Below are positions 1 through 12,408 of a stretch of DNA of 64,000 nucleotides, piece after piece (position 1 is the stretch's first letter; every line of letters starts with the position of its first letter). The DNA lies in NCBI GenBank assembly GCA_033296885.1, contig MU863925.1, positions 178,661 to 242,660 of the forward strand, in the 5' to 3' direction. Below the pieces are notes generated by a model, which was not told the DNA's origin, ran no database searches, and saw only the letters and a list, made by a program, of their open reading frames with translations. A program made the position numbers and the translations under genes. Origin of the DNA: Triangularia verruculosa (Eukaryota; Ascomycota; Sordariomycetes; Sordariales; Podosporaceae).

Positions 1-640
1 ATCGCACGAGCTTCCAGCCCATACAGCATCTCTGACCACAGCCAGGCCTGTCAGACTGGCGGACATCAAAGCACAGCTGCTTCCTTTCATCATCCAGAGC
101 CTCCAGCTGAGCAGGTGCATATTGCATCACAGCAAACCACTGTTTCTCTTACATACACCCGCCGACGTAAAGCCGCGCCAGCAGCGGCAAGGCGGTTGGC
201 TCGAGAAATAAAAGCTTGCATCAGCCATCCGCCCCCCACAGCCCGCGTCCATCAACGCATCGACATCCCGGCGAGAGCCAAACCACCACGCCGCGAACCA
301 AAACCTACAACTACAAGCCACTCCCCTTCGAAGCTCCGTCTCCTCTCCATCTCCTTAGCAGACCAACCAGTTCTGTATTTTCCCGACAGCGGCTCGATAC
401 GGCCCCCTTTTAGCCCCTAGACCATTCCTGCGGCAGTTGTCGATCTGATAACTTTATCCCCGCTTTTCCCCACGGCTGCTCGACCCAGGATCCCGTCTCC
501 AACCCCACATCGTGACGTTTGGTCGGCGTGAATCTCCACGACTTACCTCTCCGGTGTTAAGAATAAAGATCGGTTCTTGTGGACACAAATCCAACGGTTT
601 TCCACACTCTCGGATCAGTCACAGCAAATCAACAATCACC
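1..640. other. 5' flank of the histidine-phosphatase gene, no gene seen
   Basis: Only short overlapping frames occur here, with no recognisable protein. The C/A-rich stretch just before position 641 looks like the 5' leader of the gene that starts there. Confidence 0.5.
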
Positions 641-2744
641 ATGGGGCGCCCACCGGCGTACCTGTTTGTGGTGAGGTAAGTTGCTTGCCACAAGACTTGT
701 TTTTGGGGTTGCTATTGACGTATCTGATAGACACGGGTACCGGCTGGATGCTGCTGACAAGCAATGGCATTTATCATCGCCCGCTCCTTACGACCCACCT
801 CTCACTTACAGCGGTTGGCAGCAATGCAAGAATCTGGGTGTCCGAATTGCTTCGATCCTGCGGGACAGAGTAAAGGAAGATGAGCTCGAGGCGAAGAAGA
901 ACCCAGACCCAAACAGAAAGAGAAAACGATACAAGGTTGCCTTGCACAGCTCGCCATTCCTTCGATGCATTCAGACGTCAATTGCTATCAGCGCGGGATT
1001 GGCGCAGGATTCGGCCCCTTTTGGGCCTGTCGACTCGGATTCGCGGCCACCCACCCCCCCTCCTACGCTCGAAGGACGACCATTGCCGCCACGTATCATT
1101 ACCGACAGACCGTCAAATCCTGCCAAGATTCGAAAGTCCGTTTTACGACTAGACGCATTCCTTGGTGAATGGCTTTCACCGACCTATTTCGAACTCATCA
1201 CCCCGCCCCCTGAGTCGGTCATGATGCTTGCCTCTGCTAAGTCGGAGCTGCTCAGACGTGAAGATTACAGCCACAGCCCACCCTTCGGCGGCCACCATCA
1301 TGCCAACTCTCGGGGTCACCTTTGGAATCCGACAGGTCGTCCAGCTCCTGCTTCTCCAAGTGATGAGGTATCTGACAGCTTCGGAAGCATGACCAACCTA
1401 AGCAACGCTTTGCCTAGGAGCCCCAGCATCAGCAGCCAAAGTAGTGTTACGAGCAGTTTGAGTACGAGACCTTCCACCCCCAAGCACGATGTAAGCGGAT
1501 ATGTGTCTCCCGTGCCACATTACGCAGTCAGCAACAACGACACCATTCCTTCAGGATATGTCGGGCATGCCCGAGATTCCTGTGTCGAGGTCGACTATCA
1601 GTGGGATTCAAGGGGTGCCCCATTGGACTGGGGTGATGGCGGGAGCTTCCCAGAGGAATGGGCGAACATGCACAAACGATTCCGCAACGGAGCGCAAAAA
1701 CTTGTGAATTGGTATTCAACGGCTGAGCATCCTACGGATATGGTCACACGGTTTGCGTACCAAGCCGGTAGGAAGGCGTCAGATGCCACCGACACGAAAG
1801 AGGACGACGTTGAGACGGAGGCAGTTGTAATCATGGTATCACACGGTGCCGGCTGCAATGCTCTGATCGGGGCCATCACTCACCAACCCGTGCTCATGGA
1901 CGTTGGTATGGCATCACTTACCATGGCTGTCCGCAAGCCTGAGATTAGCGACAAAAACAGCGCCATCGCTGTCGACCTGCCGCCTGTTCATGAGCTGTAC
2001 GATCTCAAATTGTTCGCAAACACCGATCATACACGATCTCCACCTACAACCCCCAACCCGTCTCAATCTCCTTCAGTGGCTAGTGTCCTGAACGGCCCTC
2101 GTGGGCGACATATGTCGTTCTCTTCGCCTTTGAGTAACTTTTCCTGGAACGACAATAACAACAGCCGTGGCGCTCCGGCGAACACGGCACCCAACGGGCC
2201 TAGGAGGGCGATATCCAACACATACAATAGCACACCGACTACCAGCAGCAAACTCTCGTATGGCATCAACAGCGGGGGCATTACTGTGGGAAGTGGTGTC
2301 ACTTCTTTCACTTCAAATAAAGGATCAACGTTTGGGCATAGGCCATCAATTGGCTTGTGGTCTCCCATATCCACTCAGCTGGAAGAGGACGAAGATGATG
2401 ACTTTTTGCTCCCCAACTTTGGCGACGCTGAACCCAAGCCATCTTCTTCGTCTGCCACGCCCAAGCCGACGGAGGGCTCCGCAACTCATACGCCTGTTGC
2501 GGGTAATGACAGTAAGACCAATGGCACAACGGATTATTTTAATCTCTCTGTTAGTCCAAGAGGGACAGGCACTGCTGAGCGTATTTCCACTCCGTCTTTT
2601 TCTCCGGTTACGACTCCCAAGGCGGAGTCTTCCGAGCAGCGTGGACTTTGGGGTGGTAACGGACCAAGGCCTCCCGACGACGCTGACAGGTTGAGAGATA
2701 CCTCTTGTACCAAGAGACGGTGGACTGTCACTGAGCGGAGTTAA
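641..2744 (+). CDS. Histidine phosphatase superfamily (phosphoglycerate mutase-like) protein
   Basis: Two exons, join(641..675, 731..2744), 682 aa. Exon 1 encodes MGRPPAYLFVVR. A 55-bp intron with a GTAAGT donor splits the Arg codon, and exon 2 resumes with HGYR. Splicing therefore creates the RHG motif (residues 12-14) that carries the phospho-accepting His of this superfamily. A second conserved His sits in VSHGAGCNALIG, about residue 390. The catalytic core is interrupted and followed by long Ser/Pro/Thr-rich, probably disordered stretches, so the protein is far longer than a glycolytic mutase. It is more likely a regulatory or unknown phosphatase than a metabolic enzyme. The substrate cannot be read from the sequence. 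The in-frame region before 731 lacks an ATG, which supports the 641 start. Confidence is high for the fold and low for the function. Confidence 0.85.
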
Positions 2745-3688
2745 CGACTTGCACATATTGGACACACCTTACAAGGCTGAATAACAAAATTTCCGAGCTT
2801 GTATTTTCTCGGCTTTTTTTCCTTTGTCCATGATCATAGCATCTTCCAAGAAACTCTTTGGTTCGCGGCACGAAATGACAGCGCAATCACTTTTGGCTTG
2901 TTTCTTCAATTCGTTGATACCTCGGTTGTGACCCATCTTGACAACGACTCTTTGAACTTACTTTGTACTTTAACTTTGATTGGATGGACTGGTGATGAGC
3001 GGACACACAATTAACAGAGAAAGACGAGGAGAAACATAATGCATGATGATAGCGAAGATTTGTGTGGCTGGAGATGGAAAAAGTTTCTTGTCCGTTTTAT
3101 TTTTTGAGCGGTTGGTAGGTGTATGATGGATTAGCAACAATATCATGTAGTAATTATCTGGTATTTGGCTACACTGGGTTGGTTTTGTCTGCCCGGTATG
3201 CTTGACAAGTGTCGTCCCGTCTCTGTCGTCTCATCTAGGCTGATTGATCGAAGGGGGTGTTTGATCGGCACGGCAAGCGGCCGGGTCTCTAGCAGCCTCT
3301 ACACCATGCTCGAGATGGCAGGCTTCCAGAAGATATTTTGCTGGAGAAGCGGAAAGGTTTGGTTTAGCCATTTTCAAGTTTTCTGCGCAGGCTGAATTTG
3401 AGCCGTCGAGATGCCACTGGATAATACGGCTTGGATAGAAGATGAGATCCCGGGAAAGTAGTGTTCTAGAATTCTGCTTTGCTCTCATCAAGAGTAGTAC
3501 TAATACAATTGTCCGTTTCCTGCTGTCCATTCCTCCCAATGCTCAGTTCCTTTCCTCAAGATACATAAACAACAAGAAAAGATGGCGGCGGCCGTGGTAT
3601 CATTCCCAACCAATGATTTACTACCCCCCAAAAGGAAAGCCCATCATCAACATCATTACTTTCATCTCATAAGATCGTACATTTCTCC
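2745..3688. other. Intergenic space between two convergent genes
   Basis: This stretch holds the 3' sides of the phosphatase gene (+) and the MFS gene (-). It is T-rich after 2790. No coding frame looks real. Confidence 0.5.
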
Positions 3689-6038
3689 TCAATCAGTATC
3701 AAAAAAACTCCCACTCCTCTTCATCCCCCCTTCCACGTCAGTCAACCCGTTCAAATTTACCAGCCCCATCCACCTCCCATCACCCCGCTTAATCTGCTCG
3801 CCATACAGCCACCACCCGGTCGCGACCAACCCCGAAACTATCATGACGCTGATCCCAAACCCGAGGCTCAGCCCCCTCAGCCCTTCCCACACGACCCAAT
3901 TCCCGGTCTGCACCCCCATGACGAAGATGCCAATCATGAGCTTCCTGTAAAACTCGACAGAGTAGGACATGTCAACCTCATTCCTCATCTTCACCCCCAG
4001 GTTCCGCGACGTGAACGCCGTCGACTCCCCGATCGTCACGCGCTGCAGGCCGTGTTCCAGCGTCGCGGCGCCGGCGGCCAACAGACCAAACACAAACCCG
4101 ATGGCAGGGAGGGAGACGCGCTTGCCGAGGTACTCGGCGGCGAACATGCTCGTTTCGGCGTCGAGGGAGGTGAAGGAGTTGCCGATGTGCAGGCCGAACG
4201 TCAAAATCCCGATGAAGGAGAGGACGGACCCGACTGCGATGATGCCGAGGAGGATTCTGGGCGTGGAGGAGAAGATGGTGGCGTATTTATGGGAGTAGAA
4301 GTTGAAGAGTGTGGCTATCGCGGTGGATAGCAGGAAGGGACCGACGAAGAGGGCGCCGATGGAGGCGGGGGCGAGGTTGAATGGTAATGGGTGGAAGATT
4401 AGACTTAGTGATGAGGAAAATGACCAGAGGGCCGAGACGGGGAGGAAAGAGATTAGAAAGAGGAGGAGGGTGGTGGGTGCGATCATTGCCCGCGGGGCCT
4501 GTAGGAGGAGAGGGGTTGAGATGGGCGCCGAGTAAGAATATGGTCTCAGTTTGGCGAGGTAGCTCCATACTGTCTCCCATGAGAGGAGTTTGTAAGGGGC
4601 GAGAGGGAGGGAGGTTTTGTATTTTCCGCTGCCGGTGAGGCCAAAGCCAGAAAGACCGGTTCCTGGTGTTTGGGCGGCTGAAGCGGCGGCCGAGAGGGTG
4701 TATGCTCGGTCAAAAACTGTTTCTGGGCAGCCAAGGGTTACCGCTGGGACGGCGAGGACGAAGAAGGAGCTAAGGATGGTGAATTGCAGGCTGAATCCGG
4801 TGGAAGACTGAGAGGCTACGCCGCCGAGGATGGGCGAGAACCAGAGCGTGGTTGTGACGATGATGGCGTGGATTGTGATTTTGAGGCTGCGTTCGTGCTC
4901 CTATTGACGATTGTTAGTCCTTTTCACTCCAGACAGGGGATGCAGAGAAACTCACAAAAAAGGTATCCTGGATACTCCCCAACACCAACGCATCCCAGGC
5001 TCCCCAGCCTAGCCCCTGAAACACCCTCGCAGTCATACATTGACCATACGCACCCCCAAAGGCAACATTAGTATTCCACACCGTTCCGATGAAGAACATG
5101 ATCAACGACCCAAGATATAGCGGTCTCCTCCCCACTATCCTCGAAGCAATTAAACACCCTAGCCCAGAAGCCGCCGACAGGATAAGCGGCACACCAGTCA
5201 AGGCGGCAACAGACGTGTATGACACCTGATATAACTGCGAGACCTGAGCATTAACAGTCATAAATATCGTCTTTGTAACTCCCGTCATGGCAACCATCAG
5301 CATTAGCGACCAGAAGTTAAGCTCTTTCCGCCATGTTGGCCAGTTCTACGCCCAGATGGTCAGCGCACATCTCAAGCCAATTTGCAGGATCAGCCATACC
5401 AAAGGGTCATCCAAATCATCACTCGGCTGCGGTACCAATTCCACATTACTGTACTTTCCTTGCCCGTACTTTATCCTTCTTGTTACATTCAGAGACGACG
5501 CTGCCGTCGAAGTCCATGACATTCTCGGCTTCGAATCCGACATTGATACAGGCGGAAGCTCCACGGCCGTCGCCGCTGATGTTGTTGTTTTTGTTGTAGC
5601 CGCGGTTCCCGGCCTGGTAGGTGGATTCATGCCCAATGGCACCTGTGGTCTAACACTCATGGGCAATGGTTTTGCTGGAGGAGGCCGGTTTGGTGCAGGT
5701 ACACTCGGTGGTGGTACACTCGGAGGCATACTTGGCGGCGGTAGTGATGTTGTCGACGTGGTGAACGGACTCACGCTTGTTGTGCTTCTCGATAAACCTC
5801 CCGCTACTTTTGATACCGGTCTCAATGGTAGTGGTCGGTTTGGTGGTTCGATTGGACTGCTCGAGTTCAATGACGACTGTGATGGCTTCTTCTTCGCCAT
5901 CATGTGTGGTTCCTTTGCTGGAGGAGGCGGTGGTGGGAACGACTCGATCAATCCCGCTGTGCTGCTTCCATCGTTCCCATTACTCCCTCCGCTGAGCCCC
6001 AGCTCCTTCATCAGATCTATCCCCAGGTCCGGCCCCAT
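3689..6038 (-). CDS. MFS transporter with a long Pro-rich N-terminal tail
   Basis: Three exons, complement(join(3689..4900, 4956..5345, 5400..6038)), 746 aa. Both introns (54 and 55 bp) are phase 0 and restore family text: DDPL joins NWPTWRKELNFW, and GSIQDTFF joins EHERSLKI. Residues 1-200 are Pro/Ser/Thr-rich and cytoplasmic, including runs of six or more prolines. The DDPLNWP element just before the first helix is typical of fungal MFS drug/proton antiporter-like proteins. Helices follow, with RIVGRRPLYLG matching the MFS loop 2-3 signature, then a mid-loop (about residues 400-470) and six more helices to the C-terminus. It is expected in the plasma or vacuolar membrane as a small-molecule exporter or importer; the substrate is unknown. 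The N-terminal tail is much longer than usual for the family. Confidence 0.85.
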
Positions 6039-8660
6039 GTTGGTGATAACGACTGGATGACACCTCTACTCACTGAGGAGATGTTGGACGGGAACGAATG
6101 GGTCGTCAATCGTCGCTGTCCAGCAGACGAGACGATGCTTGGTGTGGGATGGCCACAAGAAATGGATGGACTGCAAGAGCAAAGGGGCCAAATGGACAAC
6201 CAGGAGAGAGGCTACCATGCCATTATACCAGCCTCAGGTAAGCAGTAGAGAAAAACGTGATGGGGACAAGGGAGGGCAATCAAGCACTAAGCATTGACCT
6301 CACATTCTTGGTTGCCGTGATAGGGTTGAATGGTAAGCTGTTCGATGCAAGGCTACACCAGATGCATGATGGCAAGGGACGAATATGGATTCATGAAGAA
6401 GGATATATTCTGGTACTGGGTGGGGGACACCGCCGTGATGATCACTAACCTCAACCAAGGGGGGGTCATACAAACTAACTGCGGCTCGTAAAACCCGAAG
6501 AAAGAAGAAGTCGTCGCCGACAGTGTCGAGAACAAGGCAGGGAAGCGACAGGCATCACCTTGCCCCATCCTCCCTAGCGAACCAGGACGACGCGTGGGAA
6601 GGGCATGGTCGCGATCGGGGGTGATCAGGCCCGCTTGGACCAGCCAAAGGGCGCCCCCTCACACCAGCCGAGCTCAGAGTGCAGGGGCCAACAAAGCAGC
6701 TGAAACGTTCAGTGACACAACGCGGGGGAGGCAGTTGAAGAAAATATCTGTAGGGGGAAGAAATTGTCTTGGTCGTCATTGATTGAAGCAAAAGTGGCCA
6801 GGGAATGCAAGTCTCAGAAGCCCTTCTTCCAGTGTGGCAGGGAGACAGCAGCATCGACTCGAAAGGGCGACGTTGAGGTCTGCGAGGAGGTCGGACCCGA
6901 AGAGCGGGGTCACGCTAAGGGCGCCCCACAATCCGTAGCTGAAGAAGCGGCTCTTGCAGGGGCTGTCATAGTGGAACAGCCTCTGGTTGGCCTCGTCGCC
7001 TGCCTCCTCCTTGCCTTTGCATTTTCGTACCTACGTGCCGTGCCATCAACCATCGGCCGTTTTTTTTTGACCGTGCCGTTGAAAGCTCGCTCTCTTTCTG
7101 CTTCTCTCCCTACTGACTACTGCAGGTAAAAAGGATATACCTCACCGCCGGAAGACTGTCCAGTCAGCAGCGTTTTTGTTAGGTGTCGACGCGTTGCTGA
7201 ACCGCAAAAAGCTGACTGAAGGATTGCCAACTCGCCACGAGGATGATGGTCACCTGCCGTGGAACCTCTTTGAAGAGAGTTGCCTCGGATGACAAACAGC
7301 TTGCAAAAGGAGAGGATATCGCTCCATCCTTTCCTCATGTGTCGAGAAGGTGTTACAGGTCGCCGAAAGGAGCACTGACCTTGCTCGGATGTCGGAAGGC
7401 CGCTCGTTGAACACGTTGGAGAGCACGGTCAGTGCGTGGCGCACTGCTTGGCAGGGGCCAGGGTTGCTCAGTGACAGCTTCAATTCTTCAACTTGCTGAC
7501 TGACAGCTGCCATTCCTCAGCTGCCGTCAGCTCTTTTCTTTCCGAGTATACTCCGTAATCAATTGACTGGCAAGTTGCACAATCTACGGCACTCAAGACC
7601 CAAGACCAACCCGTCCTCCAGTCAAACACCAGGTTCAGTCCATCGCACAATCTCATCTGTCAAAAACAACACCGGCTCACCACAACTCCTCGTTCGCCGA
7701 TTGTTTCTTCGTGTTTCCACTCGACTCCAAGGCATGATTTATCCGCCATTCCGGACGCAACCGTACCAGGTTGTCCGCGTCGCTCTCTTGTTCTTGCACA
7801 ACCTGAACCGGAGCATAAAAGTGATGAAGCTGTGGTCGTACCAGACCCCAACGCCGATCATGCACCGCTGTGCCCGGAAAACCACCACGCCGCTTGACTT
7901 GAAAGGTGATGAACCACAGCTTGTCCGACGGTAATAGTTCGGCCTGTCCTTTTCGATCTACATTGGATTGCAAACACCTCGTTTCTGAGGGTGTGGCCGG
8001 TTCATCCCGACCTCGGTCCCCATACATTCACCAGTGTGTTCGGTTGCATTGTGCCGTGCCCTCTTTACGTCCAACTGGGTTACTGTGCACCGTAGCCGTC
8101 TCCAGCTTTTCGGTCAAACACTATTCCCCAGCATTTGCAAACTGATCACAGGCGTGAGGTGCGAGCTGAGATGGAGAAAGTCCGGTGCGGCAGGCACAGC
8201 AGTCTGTCCAGGTTTGTCGAAATAGAAACCTAGATATTGATCACCGGAAACTGTGAATGATTGTCCTCTCGGCATCATCGGCGCAGAAACACAGCTTCGC
8301 GTTGTAGTCCCCCTCTGCCGATGTGAGTGGTTATGCCTTGGTTAGTGTGGCCATTGCAGAAGGCGAGCCGTCTCTCGTTTCTGATCAACATACCAACACG
8401 GAATATTGGTGGTATCGTGCTGCACCATGTTACCTGGCCCCTGGTGATCGCCAAATGGCTAAATATCCCATGACAAGAACGGAGCGACATCAAAACAACC
8501 CATCACTCTAGTGTTGTTCGCTTCCCGTGTTCACAGGCGTGATCGTAGGTTATTGGAATCTCGTGCCCGGTTTCTCCAGTAAAGGTGTGATGAAATAGCA
8601 GGACCGAGAGAGCTCAGAATGCATTCGTGGAAAGTGCAGGCGCAGAAGCCATGGAGGCCA
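6039..8660. other. 2.6-kb region without a supported gene
   Basis: Several frames of 60-125 codons exist on both strands (for example 7677..8027 and 7250..7513 minus, 6764..7129 plus). None shows a domain, a convincing splice pattern or a start context. Part is presumably the upstream region of the MFS gene. A non-coding transcript cannot be excluded. Confidence 0.4.
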
Positions 8661-9581
8661 TCAAAAAGAGGCAATAACCACAGCCCTACCTTCTCTTCCC
8701 GCCCCGTCTATTTCACCTTCCTGCTTTTCCGCCTTCTCGAATGCCTCCAGCAGCTCCCCTGTTCTTACCACCAGCTCCTCGAACTGGAGACGGTAAGCTA
8801 CTGGCAGTTCCTCCTCTTCCGCCACGAGCACCGGTCTTTCAACCCCCATGTCCTTTTCCTCAATGCTAAACCTCAGACCAATAGTTTGCTTGGCATCTGC
8901 CCACAGCATCTCTGACTGTGATGACTTGTTGGAAGCGGCGGCAGAGAGGAAGTTACGTTTTAGACGTACCAGTCCCTCTGAAATGTTGACATGGGAGAGA
9001 AAAAGACCCAATTTGGGTCCGAGTTTAACCAGGTTGGTAATGACACATAGTTGAGAAAAGGGTTCGTCTGCGTCGAGGTAGATATCTTGGTGTGGGACAG
9101 TCTTCTCTTCATCATCCGCTGGCCGCTGCTGTGGTGATCGTCGAGGGTAGCGCGCTCTAGGGCGACGGTTCTCTTCTTGCAAAACCGGCCTAAAGTGGGT
9201 GTAGACGTCCCCCAAAGTGTTGCGCAGGGCCGAGTCGGATGACTCGTCGTAGAATGTGTCGGTGAGGAGGTAATCGCAGTAGAGGTAGGGGGTCGATATT
9301 TTGGCGGTCGGATGGTAGCATTCTAGGATGACCTTGTTTCGGCCGGAAGAAGAGAGAGAGGTGGCAAGATTCTGGAGGCGCTGGTGGAAAATTCTAAGGG
9401 CGATGGAGGAGAAGTGGTGGTTTAGAGCGGTAAAGGGGAGGAGCTCTCGGGTCGGGAGGTCATTGAGCATCGCAAGGAGAAGCTTGGAGAGGCTGTGAGT
9501 ATAACGGTTCGAGACGGCAAGGCACATGGAATGCTTAACTACCTCATTTGGGAGCGAGTTAAGGGGGGTTTTCGAAGACAT
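8661..9581 (-). CDS. F-box protein
   Basis: Predicted model complement(join(8661..9482, 9543..9581)), 286 aa. Removing a 60-nt in-frame intron (GTAGTT donor, CTCAC branch point, AAG acceptor) joins LNSLPNE to LLLAMLNDLPTRELL. This gives a canonical N-terminal F-box, LP-x-E-L-L-x(3)-L-x-x-L-x-x-R-x-L-L, at about residues 7-45, followed by ALRIFHQRL. The frame stays open if the intron is retained (306 aa), but the F-box is then split. F-box proteins bind Skp1 in SCF ubiquitin ligases and recruit substrates. The rest (an acidic/Arg-rich middle and a C-terminal helix) shows no LRR or WD repeats, so the substrate side is unknown. Confidence 0.65.
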   Translation of the reverse strand: MSSKTPLNSLPNEVVKHSMCLAVSNRYTHSLSKLLLAMLNDLPTRELLPFTALNHHFSSIALRIFHQRLQNLATSLSSSGRNKVILECYHPTAKISTPYLYCDYLLTDTFYDESSDSALRNTLGDVYTHFRPVLQEENRRPRARYPRRSPQQRPADDEEKTVPHQDIYLDADEPFSQLCVITNLVKLGPKLGLFLSHVNISEGLVRLKRNFLSAAASNKSSQSEMLWADAKQTIGLRFSIEEKDMGVERPVLVAEEEELPVAYRLQFEELVVRTGELLEAFEKAEKQEGEIDGAGREGRAVVIASF

Positions 9582-10556
9582 GTTGTCTGCGAGGTATTTC
9601 TTGATGCTGAGAGTCGTTCAGCAGGTGGGTGGCAGGGGGACTTGATCAGTCGAGATTCAGCAATCCATCTCGACTTCACCGTTGTTGTGCTGTTGTAGCT
9701 AGGGAGGCATTGGCGCAATGAACAGCATGCGGGGTTGATAAGAGGTGACAGCTTCGATAACGGCGGGGTACAATATCAAGCTTCCCGCTTGTTCCCGCTT
9801 GTTCCCGCAGGCCCACTCGGCCGGGTACCGAGCTCCACCCCTGTTACTGCCGGACAAGGGTCCGGTGTTCTGCCTGTCAACGACAAGTGATCTTCGAGAT
9901 AGTTGTACAAGGGCCAAAGAGTGAATATGGTAGAGTTTACTGCTGTGGAAATGTAAATATTTCTAGTCCATGATCTACATCATACGCACAGAAAGGATAC
10001 ACCATCGCGCTTGTTGACGCTTCCTTGAGGTGAGATGTTCATCCGGGCTTATGGTTGACGGGGATTTACACTGTGCGTCTGAGGCTCATGATCATGCCAC
10101 TAGCACAAACTGGATCGATTTCATGCAGACGCCATTGGTATTCTTATCGATGTGTTACTTTGGAGCCTGGCCCTCGAAGCACGAGTGGAAGGATTCAAGC
10201 TACCTACTCTACTGCTTCTCATCGGTCACCTATCGAGAAAATCGGTGAATCACTTTGCCCTATGAGGAAGGTCATGTAAGTCGACCATCATCCAGGCCGG
10301 CACTTGCGCAATCACTGAGGGGGTGATTCAGTAGGTCCTGTGCTGTTTGAAAGTTGAATTTGTCTGCGGTAGAATGGAATGAAATCAACGTTTGATACAA
10401 GTTTGAAATGGCGAATGCATAGATCTGAAATTCACGTTGCGCTACATACCCTGCCTAAAGAATCATGCCGTAGTAAAAGTATTGACCTGTACCGGAACCA
10501 TCTAACCACCCTCTATGGCTTAACTCCAAAGTAGAAAATGTGTTTGTCTTGCTGTC
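9582..10556. other. Intergenic, nothing recognised
   Basis: This holds the upstream region of the F-box gene and the 3' flank of the acetyltransferase gene. A short direct repeat of TTCCCGCTTG occurs around 9781-9806. No gene is supported. Confidence 0.4.
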
Positions 10557-11409
10557 TTACATCAGGCCGCACTGCCCATTATCTGCAATAACCCTCAGTA
10601 GTTTAATGTCAGGGACGTACTTCATAGCATGCAGTGTCAACCTTTCCTCTTCTTCCGGCACCTGAATGTAGAATGTGCCCACAAGGGCAAACCCGAGCCA
10701 CCGATACAGATCATGGCCCATGGGGCTGGCCATGACTGAAATGTCGTTGAGGCGGTCCTGATGCACTAGCCTCATTCCCCATTTGCACAGGGAAGAAGCA
10801 TGACCACGCCGCTGAAAGTCGGGCAACGTGGCGAGGATCTGTAGATGTATCTGCTCAGGCCCAATCTTGCTAAAGAAGGCCTTGTAGGCTGCGATCTGGC
10901 CCCTCCAAAACGCATCAAAGTGCTCGTGGTTCGCGTCCCGCCGTGTCCTGCCTCCCTGCTTTTCCACCTCGGTAACAGCTATTTCATTCGGTGTATTAGT
11001 GTGGCTTCTTTCTAGCTCATAACGCCTGTGATGATAGGCCAAGAATGAGTCGTCATGTATCAAGAAAAGACACAGAAGAGAGCATAATGGAAGACTTGCG
11101 ATCCTGGGGAACATAGCTAGGTCCATATCGCCTCTTGTTGCGATATGAGACGTCCCAGACACTGAATGAGACCACTCTTCTCTCCCCACGGACTTCCTCT
11201 GGGCTGTCCTCCACCACCATAACCTGCCAGTCATCATAAGCTGGATCCAGGAAGTACTCGAACAATAGCCGAGTAAACTTGTAGTGATCATCGGGAAACT
11301 CATGTCGATACGGAAATCGATAGTCCCACTGCGGGTCTAGCGGCATCGTTCTGATAATAATGTCGGTAACCGCCTCGATATCGACCGGGAGACCAAGTCT
11401 TGGTTTCAT
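10557..11409 (-). CDS. GNAT-family N-acetyltransferase
   Basis: Two exons, start MKPRLGLPVDIEAVTDI at 11409. The first half carries PLDPQWDYRFPYRHEFPDD, and the second carries QILATLPDFQRRGHASSL. The latter is the GNAT motif A acetyl-CoA loop (R/Q-x-x-G-x-G/A, here QRRGHA). The C-terminal ASPMGHDLYRWLGF resembles the motif B region. Two splice models keep the frame. Model A uses GT-AG, intron 11026..11095, 260 aa. Model B uses GC-AG, intron 10979..11099, donor GCAAGT with a CTAAT branch, 243 aa. Model B has better splice signals and gives a smoother protein, but transcripts are needed to choose. The substrate is unknown. A frame-extending upstream start at 11484 is not ATG-supported by family length. 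Confidence 0.75.
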
Positions 11410-12408
11410 TGCGAGGCAGGGCGGTATCAATATTGCAAGGGAAAGTGAGGCTGCGCTGGCAATAGTGTTGGCGTAGTGCAGCACGGCCGGGGAAGACAGA
11501 AAACCGATGAGGAAAACGGCCGGTCGGTTTGAAAGGGCGAAGCTGGCTTGGTAAAAAAGCTTGACCGTGTCACAGCCTTAAAGCCGCCTGCTACTACGCT
11601 GCCTCAAGAGCCTCATCGGCCAGCACCTCTCTTCTGGACAGGACCGGCATGCCACGCAGTGTGTTGCGGCAGGTTAGCGTAAATCTTTGGCCATCATGTG
11701 AAACACTAGAGAACGCCGCGTTCGTGAAGAAGACCAGAAGGGCTGTCGGCCGTTGCGGGCAGGTGTTCTTCTCACCGTGAAGCAGCCCCTCCCAGGCTTG
11801 TCGGCTGAGTTGGGGGCGTCTTCGTCATGCCGGGTCTGAGCCTCGCCCGTGCAGCAAAATTGGATAAAAGTCGCATCGTGTTTGTTACCATCGATACACA
11901 GCCAAGTTGGGTAAGGCATCTTTTGCGTGGTCCTGCGTCACGGTCCTGCGTAATCTGTGTGCAAGGTGGACGAGAGATTGCTGTTAGCACATCCACGTCT
12001 GAGTGGTCGCGCAGCTAACAATATTCGAAGCCACAGCGTATGCTCGTCGTCGCCTCCTTGAGGCGCGCATCGCGTGGTGAAGGCTGCACAAATTTGGCGA
12101 CTGTCGAATCACATTGGGCCAGCCTTGCAGCTAATCCTCAAATAGCAATGAGGTGAGCCAAAGAAGCAATCCCACGCTGCCAGGGGACCGGGCGAGGTGA
12201 TTGGGCGAGCCATTGCGGCCTCCAACGCCCGTCCCCTTTTCCCAGCACGCCAATGCCATCTGCCAACTCAAAGTGTCGCATCCCGTCGTCCCGACACAGC
12301 ATTTGCGGCAAACAACCCGCATCCTGGATATGACAAGCGTGCGATGCTGACGCGGATACGACTTTCGGCCTTTCCTTGTGCTTGTGTTCCTTGACACAAC
12401 GGTTGGAC
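11410..12408. other. Divergent intergenic region (GNAT / Zn2Cys6 factor)
   Basis: About 1 kb between two divergently transcribed genes, so it probably carries both promoters. A direct repeat of TGCGTCACGGTCC/TCCTGCGTAA type is visible near 11931-11950. No coding frame is convincing. Confidence 0.45.

Noticed and set aside
5287..6060. 257-codon + strand frame
   Set aside because: Antisense to the Pro/Ser-rich first exon of the MFS gene; gives Gly/Val-rich text only.
7250..8027. Minus-strand frames in the 6-8.6 kb gap
   Set aside because: No domain and no joining introns found.
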